A stretch of 64,000 bases of DNA, taken from Lysobacter_I brunescens. GTDB lineage: Bacteria; Pseudomonadota; Gammaproteobacteria; Xanthomonadales; Xanthomonadaceae. Position 1 is the stretch's first letter, and every line of letters starts with the position of its first letter. The notes under the pieces are model-generated. The model ran no database searches, was not told where the DNA came from, and saw nothing but the letters and a program-made list of their open reading frames with translations. Where the stretch lies: assembly GCF_042677005.1 (NCBI RefSeq), contig NZ_JBHTIF010000001.1, positions 434,001 to 498,000 on the forward strand, given 5' to 3'. The position numbers were made by a program, and so were the translations under genes. This document shows positions 52,291 through 60,296 of this stretch, piece after piece.

Positions 52291-52335
52291 ACCATTGGTA
52301 GGGCCGCCTGCCACTCCCACCCCAAGATGTAGTGG
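52289..52335 (-). promoter_or_regulatory. tandem NrdR-like boxes upstream of nrdJa
   Basis: Two 16-base sites resemble the NrdR box ACACWATATATWGTGT: ACACCATTGGTAGGGC (52289-52304) and CCCCAAGATGTAGTGG (52320-52335). They match 10 and 11 of 16 positions, and their starts are exactly 31 bp apart, the spacing (three helical turns) used by tandem NrdR boxes. About 240 bp upstream of the nrdJa ATG, implying a long leader. No convincing cobalamin-riboswitch B12 box is visible in that leader. Confidence 0.5.
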
Positions 52336-52490
52336 CGGCGCGGGTTGCCAAGCTACGCCCCCGCCGGGGGCAAGTCAACGGCTTGACGGACCCGGAATTG
52401 CGCGTCAGGCGGGTCGATCGCGGGGCGTGAATGCGCTGCGTGGCAGGCCCAGCAAGATGTGAACGGCATCCCAACCTGCGCCGGGCCAGC

Positions 52491-52519
52491 GGAACCTTCG
52501 ACGCCGACGAACGGTCATT
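52491..52519 (+). promoter_or_regulatory. possible sigma-E-type promoter for the Do/DegP gene
   Basis: GGAACCT (52491-52497), 17 bases, then TCATT (52515-52519). This resembles the envelope-stress consensus GGAACTT with a TCnnA -10. It lies about 120 bp upstream of the DegP-like start. The match is partial and read by eye only. Confidence 0.3.
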
Positions 52520-52636
52520 CCGCTCTTGATTCGCGCCCCATCCGCCGCGATGTTGGGGCTCCTGCCGTGTCGGGTTTCGACGGACGGCATCCCGATCCCA
52601 TCCCTCTTCCCTGCGACCGTTACGCGACCAACGACG

Positions 52637-54091
52637 ATGACCACCGACCGCCGCCCCGCCAGACGCCGCGCCAAGACCTCCCTCCTGCTCGCCCTGACCG
52701 CCGCCGCGGCCTTCGGCGGCTTCGCCGCGACCTGGGTCCGCGAGACCTTCCAGACCCCGGCCCTGGCCGCCACGGTGCCGCCCCCGGCGACAACGGTCGC
52801 CGCCTTGCCGGTGGCGGTGGAGGGACAGCCGCTGCCCTCGCTGGCGCCGATGCTGCGCAAGGTCACCCCGGCGGTGGTCAGCGTGCACAGCAAGCAGCGC
52901 GTGCGGGTGAGCCCGTTCGGGAACGATCCGTTCTTCCGGCGGATGTTCCCGGACATGACCCAGGAGCGGATCAACGAGTCGCTGGGTTCGGGGGTGATCG
53001 TCGACGCCGCGCGCGGCCTGGTGCTGACCAATCACCACGTGATCGAAGGCGCCGACGACGTGTCGGTGACCCTGTCCGACGGCCGCGAGCTGCGCGCCGA
53101 GTTCATCGGCTCCGATCCCGACACCGACGTGGCGCTGATGCGGATCAAGGCCGACAAGCTGACCGCGCTGGCGCTGGCCAATTCCGACCAGCTGCAGGTC
53201 GGCGATTTCGTGGTCGCGGTGGGCAATCCGTTCGGCGTGGGCCAGACCGTCACTTCGGGCATTGTCTCGGCCGTGGGCCGCAGCAACCTGCCGGGCCTGG
53301 GCTTCCAGAACTTCATCCAGACCGACGCGTCGATCAACCCGGGCAATTCCGGCGGCGCACTGGTCAACCTGCGCGGCGAGCTGGTCGGCATCAACACCGC
53401 CAGCTTCAACCCGCGCGGCAGCGCGGCGGGCAACATCGGCCTGGGCTTCGCGATCCCGGCGAACCTGGCCGCCAGCATCATGCGCCAGCTCAACGACGGC
53501 GGCACCGTGCGCCGCGGCGCGCTGGGCATCGAGACGCAGGACGTGACCCCGCAGATCGCCCAGGGCCTGGGCCTCGACCAGTCCTACGGCGCGGCGATCA
53601 CCCGGGTCTACCCAGGCTCGGCCGCTGCGGCCGCCGGCCTGCGCGTCGGCGACGTGGTGGTGGCCGCCAACGGCCAGCGCGTGGACAACAGCGCCGCGCT
53701 GCGCAACTTCCAGGGCCTGCAGCCGGTGAATTCGAAGGTGACGCTGGACGTGCGCCGCGACGGCAAGCCGCTGCAGCTGTCGGCGACGCTGCGCGAACAG
53801 CCGCGCGAGACCTCGGGCGGCGACCTCGACCCGCGCCTGGCCGGCGCGAAGTTCGCCGAGCTGCCCGAATCGCTGCGCCGCCAGGGCGTGTCCGGCGTGC
53901 TGGTGGAAGAGGTGGAGCGCAACAGCCGCGCGGCCCGCAACGGCCTGCGCAAGGGCGACGTGGTGCTGGCCGGCACGATGGGCGAGTTCGGCGACCTGGG
54001 CGGCTTCCGCGCCAGCTTCGGCGACCGCCCGCAGGAACTGTGGCTGCGCGTCTGGCGCAATGGACGCCAGGGCGACCTGCCGATGCGCTGA
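52637..54091 (+). CDS. periplasmic serine protease Do/DegP (MucD-like)
   Basis: A 484-residue HtrA protease. An N-terminal export signal or anchor (about 14-35) after a basic RRPARRRAK start, the trypsin-like domain with triad His134 (LTNHHVIEGA), Asp164 (DTDVALMRI) and Ser238 (PGNSGGALV), and two PDZ domains (about 275-360 and 390-475). It degrades misfolded periplasmic proteins. ATG 52637 follows CCAACGACG with no strong Shine-Dalgarno. Divergent from nrdJa; single gene, possibly sigma-E controlled. Confidence 0.92.
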   Translation: MTTDRRPARRRAKTSLLLALTAAAAFGGFAATWVRETFQTPALAATVPPPATTVAALPVAVEGQPLPSLAPMLRKVTPAVVSVHSKQRVRVSPFGNDPFFRRMFPDMTQERINESLGSGVIVDAARGLVLTNHHVIEGADDVSVTLSDGRELRAEFIGSDPDTDVALMRIKADKLTALALANSDQLQVGDFVVAVGNPFGVGQTVTSGIVSAVGRSNLPGLGFQNFIQTDASINPGNSGGALVNLRGELVGINTASFNPRGSAAGNIGLGFAIPANLAASIMRQLNDGGTVRRGALGIETQDVTPQIAQGLGLDQSYGAAITRVYPGSAAAAAGLRVGDVVVAANGQRVDNSAALRNFQGLQPVNSKVTLDVRRDGKPLQLSATLREQPRETSGGDLDPRLAGAKFAELPESLRRQGVSGVLVEEVERNSRAARNGLRKGDVVLAGTMGEFGDLGGFRASFGDRPQELWLRVWRNGRQGDLPMR

Positions 54092-54172
54092 TCGTTGCGC
54101 TGATCGACCGGCAGGCTGCGGGCAGGTCGGCGTAAGCTGTCGGTCCACGCCCCTCGGCCCCAGCGCCCCCGC

Positions 54173-55300
54173 ATGAGCAGCACGCCCGAGCCGACGCCAG
54201 TCGACCACGACCTTCCTTCGGTCGCCTCCCTGCCAGGGGAAAGCCCTGCCGTCGCTCCGCCGCCGCGACCGCGCTCGTCCACGGCGGCGGTGGTGCTGGC
54301 GACGCTGGCCGTCGGCTTCGCGCTGTGGGCGATGCAGAGCCTGCTGCTGCCGATCCTGCTGGCGATGTTCTTCGCCCTGATCGGCAATCCGATCCTGCGC
54401 GTGCTGCAGAAGCTGCGCGTGCCGCGCTTCCTCGGCGCGCTGGCGGTGCTGTCGGCGGGCATCGCCTCGGCGGTGCTGATGGGCAGCCTGCTGGCCGCGC
54501 CGGCCGGCGACCTGATGCGCCAGCTGCCGCGCGAGATGCGCCAAGTCGCGCCGAAGCTGCGCGAGGTGATCAAGCCCGTGCAGGAGGCGCGCAAGGGCGC
54601 CGAGAACATCGCCCGTGTCGCCGGTGGCGGCGACGCCGCGCCGGTCCGCGTGGTGCGCACCGAGGAGGACCCGTACCGCGCGCTGGTCGCCACGCCGCGC
54701 ATGGCCGCCACGGTGCTGGCCGTGGTGCTGCTGACCTTCTTCTTCATGGTCTACGGCGACGACCTGCAGCGAAAGGTGCTGGCCCTGCTGCCCGGGCGGC
54801 AGCAGCAGCGCTTCACCCGCGATCTGCTGCAGTCGATCGAGCGCGAGGTCTCGCGCTACGTGCTGACCATCACCGTGATCAATTTCGGCCTGGGCCTAGC
54901 GTTCGCCGGGATGCTGGCCGCGCTGGGCCTGACGCTGCCCGAGGCGCTGATGTGGGGCACGTTGGCAGCCCTGCTCAACTACATGCCCTACGTCGGCCCG
55001 CTGATCGGCGTGACGATGACCCTGCTGATGGGCTTCGTGCATTTCGACTCGCCGCTGGAAGCGCTGCTGCCGGCCGGCGGCTACCTGCTCCTGCACACGC
55101 TGGAGGGTCAGCTGCTCACGCCCATCGTGCTGGGCCGGCGCATGGCCATCTCTCCGCTGGTGCTGATCCTCGGCCTGATGACCTTCGGCTGGCTGTGGGG
55201 CGTGGTCGGCCTGCTGCTGGCGGTGCCGCTGCTGGCCTGCGTGAAGCTGGCGCTGGAGCGCCTGCACGGCATGGAGGCCTGGGCGCGGTTGATGGAATGA
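54173..55300 (+). CDS. AI-2E family transporter (PerM/YhhT-like)
   Basis: A 375-residue membrane protein with about seven to eight helices (first two at about 38-75, the rest from about 170 to 360) and a soluble segment (about 105-165). Family motifs are PILLAMFFALIGNPIL, LNYMPYVGPLIG and GRRMAISPLVLILGL. Members export AI-2 or, in other lineages, act as Na+/H+ antiporters; the substrate here is not known. The stop overlaps the start of the HAD gene by 4 bases (ATGA at 55297-55300), so the genes form an operon with the HAD and aminopeptidase genes. Confidence 0.85.
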   Translation: MSSTPEPTPVDHDLPSVASLPGESPAVAPPPRPRSSTAAVVLATLAVGFALWAMQSLLLPILLAMFFALIGNPILRVLQKLRVPRFLGALAVLSAGIASAVLMGSLLAAPAGDLMRQLPREMRQVAPKLREVIKPVQEARKGAENIARVAGGGDAAPVRVVRTEEDPYRALVATPRMAATVLAVVLLTFFFMVYGDDLQRKVLALLPGRQQQRFTRDLLQSIEREVSRYVLTITVINFGLGLAFAGMLAALGLTLPEALMWGTLAALLNYMPYVGPLIGVTMTLLMGFVHFDSPLEALLPAGGYLLLHTLEGQLLTPIVLGRRMAISPLVLILGLMTFGWLWGVVGLLLAVPLLACVKLALERLHGMEAWARLME

Positions 55301-56118
55301 GCGCCCTGCCCGTCCGCGCACCGGTGTCGCCCCGCGCCCCGCGCTACACTGGCGCGGTGAACTTCCGCATCCGCGCCATCACCCTCGACCTGGACGACAC
55401 CCTCTGGCCGTTCGCGCCGATCGGCGCACGGATCGAACGCGTCCTCGAAGACTGGCTGCGCGCGCACAGTCCGCGCACCGCCGAACGCTTCCCGATCCCG
55501 GTGATGCGCGAACTGCGCGATCGGATCTTCGCCGAGCGCACAGACCTGGCCCACGATATGAGCGAACTGCGCCGGCTGACGCTGCGCACCGCCTTCGAGG
55601 CCAGCGGCGAGGCCGACCCGCACGTGCTCGCCGAGACCGCGTACGCCGTGTTCTTCGCCGAACGCAACCGCGTCGAGTGCTATCCCGACGCGATCGACGC
55701 GCTGGCCCGGCTCAGCGCATCGCTGCCGGTCGCCGCGCTGAGCAACGGCAACGCCGACCTCGTCGCGATCGGCCTGGACCACCACTTCGCCTTCCAGCTC
55801 GGCGCGCGCGAACACGGCGCGGCGAAACCCGAGGCCAGCATCTTCCTCGCCGCCTGCGACCGCCTCGGCTGCGCGCCGGACGAAGTGCTGCACGTCGGCG
55901 ACCACATCGAGATGGACGTGCTCGGCGCCGCCCGCGCCGGCCTGCGCACCGCCTGGGTGCATCGCGACGACGCCCGCGAACGTCATCCCGCCTGGCCGCA
56001 CGACGACATCGCGCCGGACCTCATCGTCCCCGATCTCGCCGCACTGGCCGACCTCATCGAGCGCATGCCCGCAGACGGCGTGCGCCACGCCACGCATCCC
56101 CAGGAACACCACCCATGA
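55297..56118 (+). CDS. HAD-family phosphatase, YigB/YjjG-like
   Basis: A 273-residue HAD IA hydrolase if started at ATG 55297 (coupled to the transporter stop). A GTG at 55357 (VNFRIRAITL) would give the more usual length of about 253. Motif I is LDLDDTLWP, motif II ALSNGNAD, motif III KPEASIF with Lys, motif IV HVGDHIEMD. YigB-type enzymes dephosphorylate the riboflavin intermediate 5-amino-6-(5-phosphoribitylamino)uracil or FMN; this is a family-based suggestion. The stop overlaps the aminopeptidase start (ATGA). Confidence 0.85.
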   Translation: MSALPVRAPVSPRAPRYTGAVNFRIRAITLDLDDTLWPFAPIGARIERVLEDWLRAHSPRTAERFPIPVMRELRDRIFAERTDLAHDMSELRRLTLRTAFEASGEADPHVLAETAYAVFFAERNRVECYPDAIDALARLSASLPVAALSNGNADLVAIGLDHHFAFQLGAREHGAAKPEASIFLAACDRLGCAPDEVLHVGDHIEMDVLGAARAGLRTAWVHRDDARERHPAWPHDDIAPDLIVPDLAALADLIERMPADGVRHATHPQEHHP

Positions 56119-57482
56119 CTTCGCTGCCCGGACTCGCCGAGACCGCCGACCACGCCCTGCCGCTGCACGCTGCCACCGCCGCGACCTTCGCCGCATGGCG
56201 CGACCAGCAGACGCCCGCCGTGCAGGCTTGGTTGCAGGCGCAGGGCTTCACCGCCGCCGCCGGCACGCATGCCCTGCTGCCCGGCAGCGAGGGCCTGGCC
56301 GGCGCGGTACTGGGCGTGGCCGACCTGCGCGACCCGTTCGCCTGGGCGCATGCACCGTACGCACTGCCGGCCGGCGAATGGCGCATGGCCGACGCACTGG
56401 ACGCCGATGCGCAGGCCGCGCTGCAACTGGGCTGGGGCCTGGGCAGTTACCGGTTCACCCGCTATCGCGCCGCGACGCGCGCGCCGGCCCGGCTGATCGG
56501 CGCGATCGACGCCGAAGTCGCCGCGCAGCTCGCCGCCTGCGCCCGCGTGCGCGACCTGGTGAACACGCCGACCGAGGACATGGGTCCGGCCGATCTGGAA
56601 GCCGTGACGCGCGAGATCGCGCAGGCGCACGGCGCCGACATCGACGTGCTGGTCGGCGACGACCTGCTGCTGCACAACTTCCCCGCGATCCACGCCGTCG
56701 GCCGCGCATCGCACCGCGATCCGCGCCTGATCGTCCTGCACTGGGGCGACCCGTCGCACCCGCACATCGCCATCGTCGGCAAGGGCGTGTGTTTCGACAC
56801 CGGCGGCCTGGACGTGAAGGCCGCCGCCGGCATGCGCAACATGAAGAAGGATATGGGCGGCGCCGCGCACGCGATCGCACTCGCCGAACTGATCATGGCG
56901 CGCCGGCTGCCGGTGCGGATCACCCTGCTCGTGCCGGCGGTGGAGAACGCGCTGGGCCCGAACGCCTATCGCCCCGGCGAAGTCATCGCCACGCGCAAGG
57001 GCATCAGCGTCGAGATCGACAATACCGACGCCGAGGGCCGCATCGTGCTGTGCGATGCGCTGGCCTATGCCGCCGAGCAGACGCCGCAGCTGATCCTCGA
57101 CTTCGCCACGCTCACCGGCGCCGCGCGCATCGCCCTCGGCCCCGACCTGCCCGTGCTGTTCGCCAACGAGGACCGCGTCGCCAACGACTGGCTCGACGCC
57201 GGCCTGCGCACGCACGACCCGCTGTGGCGCATGCCGCTGCACCGCCCGTACCTGCGCTACCTCAGCAGCGGCATCGCCGACATCGCCAACGGCAGCAGCA
57301 CGCCGATGGCCGGCTGCATCACCGCCGCGCTGTACCTCGACCGCTTCGTGCCGAACGACCTGCCGTGGGCGCATCTCGACGTCTACAGCTGGAACGACAG
57401 CGACCGCCCCGGCCGCCCCGCCGGCGGCGAGGCGCAGGCGCTGCGCGCGTGCTGGGCGATGCTGAAGGCGCGATTCGGTTGA
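56115..57482 (+). CDS. M17-family leucyl aminopeptidase
   Basis: A 455-residue cytosol aminopeptidase. The catalytic domain (about 150-455) shows the metal/Lys region GKGVCFDTGGLDVKAAAGMR and MKKDMGG, the EN-x-G loop (VENALGPNAYRPGE), and the hallmark NTDAEGR motif. The N-terminal domain is short and variable. It removes N-terminal residues, with two divalent metals bound. The start at 56115 overlaps the HAD stop by four bases. Comparable in length to PepB-type enzymes. Confidence 0.92.
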   Translation: MTSLPGLAETADHALPLHAATAATFAAWRDQQTPAVQAWLQAQGFTAAAGTHALLPGSEGLAGAVLGVADLRDPFAWAHAPYALPAGEWRMADALDADAQAALQLGWGLGSYRFTRYRAATRAPARLIGAIDAEVAAQLAACARVRDLVNTPTEDMGPADLEAVTREIAQAHGADIDVLVGDDLLLHNFPAIHAVGRASHRDPRLIVLHWGDPSHPHIAIVGKGVCFDTGGLDVKAAAGMRNMKKDMGGAAHAIALAELIMARRLPVRITLLVPAVENALGPNAYRPGEVIATRKGISVEIDNTDAEGRIVLCDALAYAAEQTPQLILDFATLTGAARIALGPDLPVLFANEDRVANDWLDAGLRTHDPLWRMPLHRPYLRYLSSGIADIANGSSTPMAGCITAALYLDRFVPNDLPWAHLDVYSWNDSDRPGRPAGGEAQALRACWAMLKARFG

Positions 57483-57540
57483 TTCAGCGCGCGAAGGCCA
57501 CACTCTCGGTCCGAGCCACCCCACAGGACATCGCCTCGCC

Positions 57541-58251
57541 ATGATCGCTGCCCGGCCCTCGACCCGAAACGCCCTGCGCGCGCGCCTGTCCGCGTTCGCC
57601 CTGACGCTCTCGCTGTTCGCACTCGCCTGCTCCGCAGCGCAGGCGCAGGCGCAACCCGCACGCAAGCCTGCAGCGACCGCGCCGGCACCGACGCCGAAGG
57701 CGCAGCGCACCGTGCTGGTGATGGGCGATTCGCTGTCGGCCGCGTACGGCCTGTCGGCCTCGCAGGGCTGGGTCGCGCTGACCGCGCAGAAGATCGCGAA
57801 GGACAGGCCCGGCTGGCGCGTGGTCAATGCGAGCATCAGCGGCGAAACTACCGCCGGCGGCGCAGCGCGGATCGTTGCGGAATTGAATCGGCACAAGCCT
57901 GCGGTCGTGGTGATCGAACTCGGCGCCAACGACGGCCTGCGCGGCCTGCCCGTCGCGCAGACGCGCGCGAACCTCGCGAAGATGATCACCGCCGCGAAAG
58001 CCGCGAACGCGCGCGTGCTGCTGATCGGCATGCGCATGCCACCGAACTACGGCCCCGACTACACGCGCAGCTTCGAGCAGGCATTCGCGAATCTCGCGCG
58101 CGAACACAAGACCGCGTTCCTGCCCTTCCTGCTGCAGCCGATCGCGCTCGACGACCGCGCGTACCAGGCCGATCGCCTGCACCCGACCGCCGCCGCACAG
58201 CCGAAGCTGCGCGACCACGTCTGGACCGCACTGGCGCCCTTGCTGAACTGA
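57541..58251 (+). CDS. tesA: TesA-like GDSL arylesterase/lysophospholipase
   Basis: A 236-residue exported SGNH hydrolase. The signal peptide is about residues 1-38 (AQA cleavage). Block I is VMGDSLSAAYG with the nucleophile Ser, block II Gly lies in NASISGETTAGG, block III is ELGANDGLRG with Asn, and block V is DRLHPT with Asp and His. It hydrolyses thioesters, lysophospholipids and aryl esters in the periplasm. Separated from the aminopeptidase by 58 bp. Confidence 0.9.
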   Translation: MIAARPSTRNALRARLSAFALTLSLFALACSAAQAQAQPARKPAATAPAPTPKAQRTVLVMGDSLSAAYGLSASQGWVALTAQKIAKDRPGWRVVNASISGETTAGGAARIVAELNRHKPAVVVIELGANDGLRGLPVAQTRANLAKMITAAKAANARVLLIGMRMPPNYGPDYTRSFEQAFANLAREHKTAFLPFLLQPIALDDRAYQADRLHPTAAAQPKLRDHVWTALAPLLN

Positions 58252-58457
58252 TTCCGCACCACGGCGTATCCGAACGTCACCGGCTGCATCCGGACATCGC
58301 CTTCGCGCGTACGCGCCGATTTTTCACGGAATCGCTGATTTTCAGCATTTTTCTGCATCCCCGTGCATCCGCCCCCGACGGGTGCGCGTAGACGACTCCG
58401 TACCGGCCATGCGGACTTCCCCCGCGCCGGACACCCCCAACCAACGGAGTTCGCCCG

Positions 58458-59015
58458 ATGAACACGAAACTGCTGTCCGCCACGCTGTTCGCCACCCTCG
58501 CCGCCGCCACCCTCACCGTGCAGGCCGGCAAATCCGCCAACCCGATGGTCGGCGGCGCGCCGATGTACGCCAGCAAGGACATCGTCGACAACGCCGTCAA
58601 CTCGAAGGATCACACCACGCTCGTCGCTGCGGTCAAGGCCGCCGGCCTCGTCGACACGCTGAAGGGCCCCGGGCCGTTCACCGTGTTCGCACCGACCAAC
58701 GCCGCGTTCGCCGCACTGCCCGCCGGCACGGTCGACACGCTGCTCAAGCCCGAGAACAAGGCCACGCTGACCGGCGTGCTCACCTACCACGTCGTGCCGG
58801 GCAACGTCGATGCGAAGTCGCTGCTCGCGAAGATCAAGGCCGGCAACGGCAGCGCGACGCTGACCACCGTGCAGGGTGAAGCGCTGACCGCGCGCACCGC
58901 CGGCGGCGGCGTGACCATCACCGATGCGAAGGGCAACACCGCCAAGGTCAGCATCGCCGACGTGAAGCAGAAGAACGGTGTGATCCACGTGATCGATCGC
59001 GTGCTGCTGCCCTGA
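58458..59015 (+). CDS. secreted fasciclin-domain protein
   Basis: A 185-residue exported protein. Signal peptide about residues 1-23 (VQA cleavage). A single FAS1 domain (about 40-185) has the H1 box PFTVFAPTNAAFAAL and the LTYHVVPG and GVIHVIDRVLLP (H2) strands. FAS1 proteins mediate surface adhesion. ACGGAG lies nine bases before ATG 58458. A strong terminator follows. Confidence 0.9.
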   Translation: MNTKLLSATLFATLAAATLTVQAGKSANPMVGGAPMYASKDIVDNAVNSKDHTTLVAAVKAAGLVDTLKGPGPFTVFAPTNAAFAALPAGTVDTLLKPENKATLTGVLTYHVVPGNVDAKSLLAKIKAGNGSATLTTVQGEALTARTAGGGVTITDAKGNTAKVSIADVKQKNGVIHVIDRVLLP

Positions 59016-59055
59016 TCGCATCGCATCACATCGCATCCGGATCCTGCAGCGAATC

Positions 59056-59088
59056 GACGAAGCGGCTTCGGCCGCTTCGTCTTTTTTT
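59056..59088 (+). terminator. rho-independent terminator after the fasciclin gene
   Basis: GACGAAGCGGC (59056-59066) pairs with GCCGCTTCGTC (59071-59081) around a TTCG tetraloop and is followed by seven Ts. Confidence 0.92.
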
Positions 59089-59146
59089 GCGTCCGCGCAT
59101 TCGTCGCATGCATGCACGCCATTCGTCGCCGGATGTAAAAAAAGTG

Positions 59147-59174
59147 TTTGCATTCGAAAAAAGACGGGTGTAAT
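59147..59174 (+). promoter_or_regulatory. stable-RNA-type sigma-70 promoter
   Basis: TTTGCA (59147-59152), 16 bases, TGTAAT (59169-59174), preceded by an A-rich stretch (AAAAAAAG) and followed by a GC-rich discriminator (GCGCGCCC). This layout is that of xanthomonad rRNA and tRNA promoters. The predicted start is near 59181, about 1.1 kb before the first protein gene (60297). A short hairpin (CATCGCA/TGCGATG, 59184-59204) forms at the 5' end of the transcript. Confidence 0.6.
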
Positions 59175-59264
59175 GTGCGCGCCCATCGCAGCACGAATGC
59201 GATGACTCCCTTCCACATCACGACGACAGCCCGCCGAATGAAGCCTGCCAACCACCAGCAAAAC

Positions 59265-59341
59265 AAGCCGATGTCGCGCGATCGCCGCGAACACGGTCTG
59301 TGCCTTGCCGGGTATGGCGCGGCACGATTCGACATCGGCTT
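59265..59341 (+). ncRNA. structured RNA with 12-bp closing stem
   Basis: AAGCCGATGTCG (59265-59276) and CGACATCGGCTT (59330-59341) form a perfect 12-bp stem. Inside are two hairpins, CGCG-ATCGC-CGCG (59277-59289) and GTGCC/GGCAC (59300-59325) with an inner GCC/GGC pair, giving a three-way junction. It lies about 85 bases after the predicted transcription start. Function unknown; a Y-RNA-like role is a guess from the neighbouring repair genes. Confidence 0.55.
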
Positions 59342-59800
59342 CACAGCGGACTGATCACCCTTCCGGGAGATCGGTTGCCCCGATCTCCGAGGAACGCGAA
59401 CGCCCTCGGATGCCCTCCGGGGGCGTTTCGTTTCCAGCGGCCGAACCGCTGATCGACCCGCTGTCCACACCGCGCGCGTTCGCGCCCATGCAGGCATTCC
59501 TGCGTGGTTTCCCTTCACATTCCGCTTCGCCCTGAAGCACCCGGCGCCAATCCCCACGCTGAGGCCAAGGGCACGCTGCCAGACGCATTCGCGTGCGTTG
59601 TGGTGCTTCGACGCGGGCGGCGTTCGAAGCGGAACCCCGACATGATCGATGCACACACGTCGATCGAACGAATTGCCGATGCGCGAGCGTCGGCAATGCG
59701 AAGCATCGCTCGAACGTTTCCAGCGGCGTGGATTGTCATTCCACCCGGTGCGCGCGGCCCTGCCGTGGCGTATGCCGGAGACGCAAGACGGTGTTTCGAG

Positions 59801-59879
59801 AGGACGAGTGCCCGATGGTCGGGCAGCGACTGAACATCGCCGGCTCACGCCACCACCGGTTCGATTCCGGTTCGTCACT
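59801..59879 (+). ncRNA. tRNA-like sequence A (GAA anticodon position)
   Basis: A cloverleaf-like fold: D-arm GCCC-GATGGTC-GGGC (59810-59824), anticodon arm GCGA-CTGAACA-TCGC (59826-59840) with GAA where the anticodon sits, an extended variable loop with a GGC/GCC mini-stem, and T-arm ACCGG-TTCGATT-CCGGT (59855-59871). The acceptor stem pairs only at 5 of 7 positions (GACGA with TCGTC), and no CCA follows. Phe tRNAs (GAA) have no long variable arm, so this is degenerate or repurposed, not a normal tRNA. Confidence 0.65.
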
Positions 59880-59950
59880 TCTTTGGAAGCTCAATGGTCG
59901 AGCACTGAATTCAGATTTCAGCCTTGCGGGTTCGATTCCCGCTCCGAAAC
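59880..59950 (+). ncRNA. tRNA-like sequence B (CAG anticodon position)
   Basis: Directly abuts sequence A. D-arm GCTC-AATGGTC-GAGC (59889-59903), a perfect anticodon arm CTGAA-TTCAGAT-TTCAG (59905-59921) with CAG in the anticodon place, a 4-base variable loop, and T-arm GCGGG-TTCGATT-CCCGC (59926-59942). The acceptor TTTGGA (59882-59887) pairs with TCCGAA (59943-59948), including one G-U. CAG would read Leu codons, but leucine tRNAs are class II with long variable arms, while this is class I; there is also no CCA end. Confidence 0.75.
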
Positions 59951-60296
59951 CCAACTGGTGATTCGAAAGAAACACCCCACCGGGCGAAAGCCCAGGGACA
60001 CCGCCCCGCGCGGCGCGTCCATCGCAGGCGGAACAATGCATGCGATCGACGCACCGCAACGGCGACGCCGCCGGGCTCGCGTCCTCCGGTCGTGCGGGTT
60101 CCGTCGATACGCATTGCGCGGCTCCTCGTCCGCAATGCCGACGACGCAAGCCTCCACGATCGGCGCACGCCGGCTCCGCGACATCGCCGCCGGGGCGATC
60201 CCCTCCCTTCCACGCGAGACACGATCCCTCGCCCATCACACGGATCGCACCACCAGAGCCACATCCACATACAAACAAATCAACTGGAGAATTCCG

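Larger units (their letters stand above)
59175..60296 (+). other. 1.1-kb structured non-coding leader of the RNA-repair operon
   Basis: No credible protein gene lies on either strand; long open frames here read through GC-rich hairpins. Besides the features listed separately, I see hairpins at 59366-59388 (GGAGATCGG/CCGATCTCC), 59399-59430 (AACGCCC/GGGCGTT followed by TTCGTTT, terminator-like), 59534-59609 (GAAGCACC/GGTGCTTC enclosing ACGCA-TTCGCG-TGCGT), 59672-59697 (ATTGCCGA/TCGGCAAT), 59728-59744 (GTGGA-TTGTCAT-TCCAC) and 60111-60138 (GCATTGCG/CGCAATGC). Confidence 0.6.

Noticed and set aside
59698..59745. Third tRNA-like sequence with a GTC anticodon-like loop
   Set aside because: A 5-bp stem with 7-base loop is present, but no T-arm or acceptor pairing could be built.
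59649..60296. In-frame extension of the slipin gene upstream through the tRNA-like region
   Set aside because: Slipin homology starts at ATG 60297 with its own Shine-Dalgarno; upstream translation crosses T-arms and hairpins and looks random.
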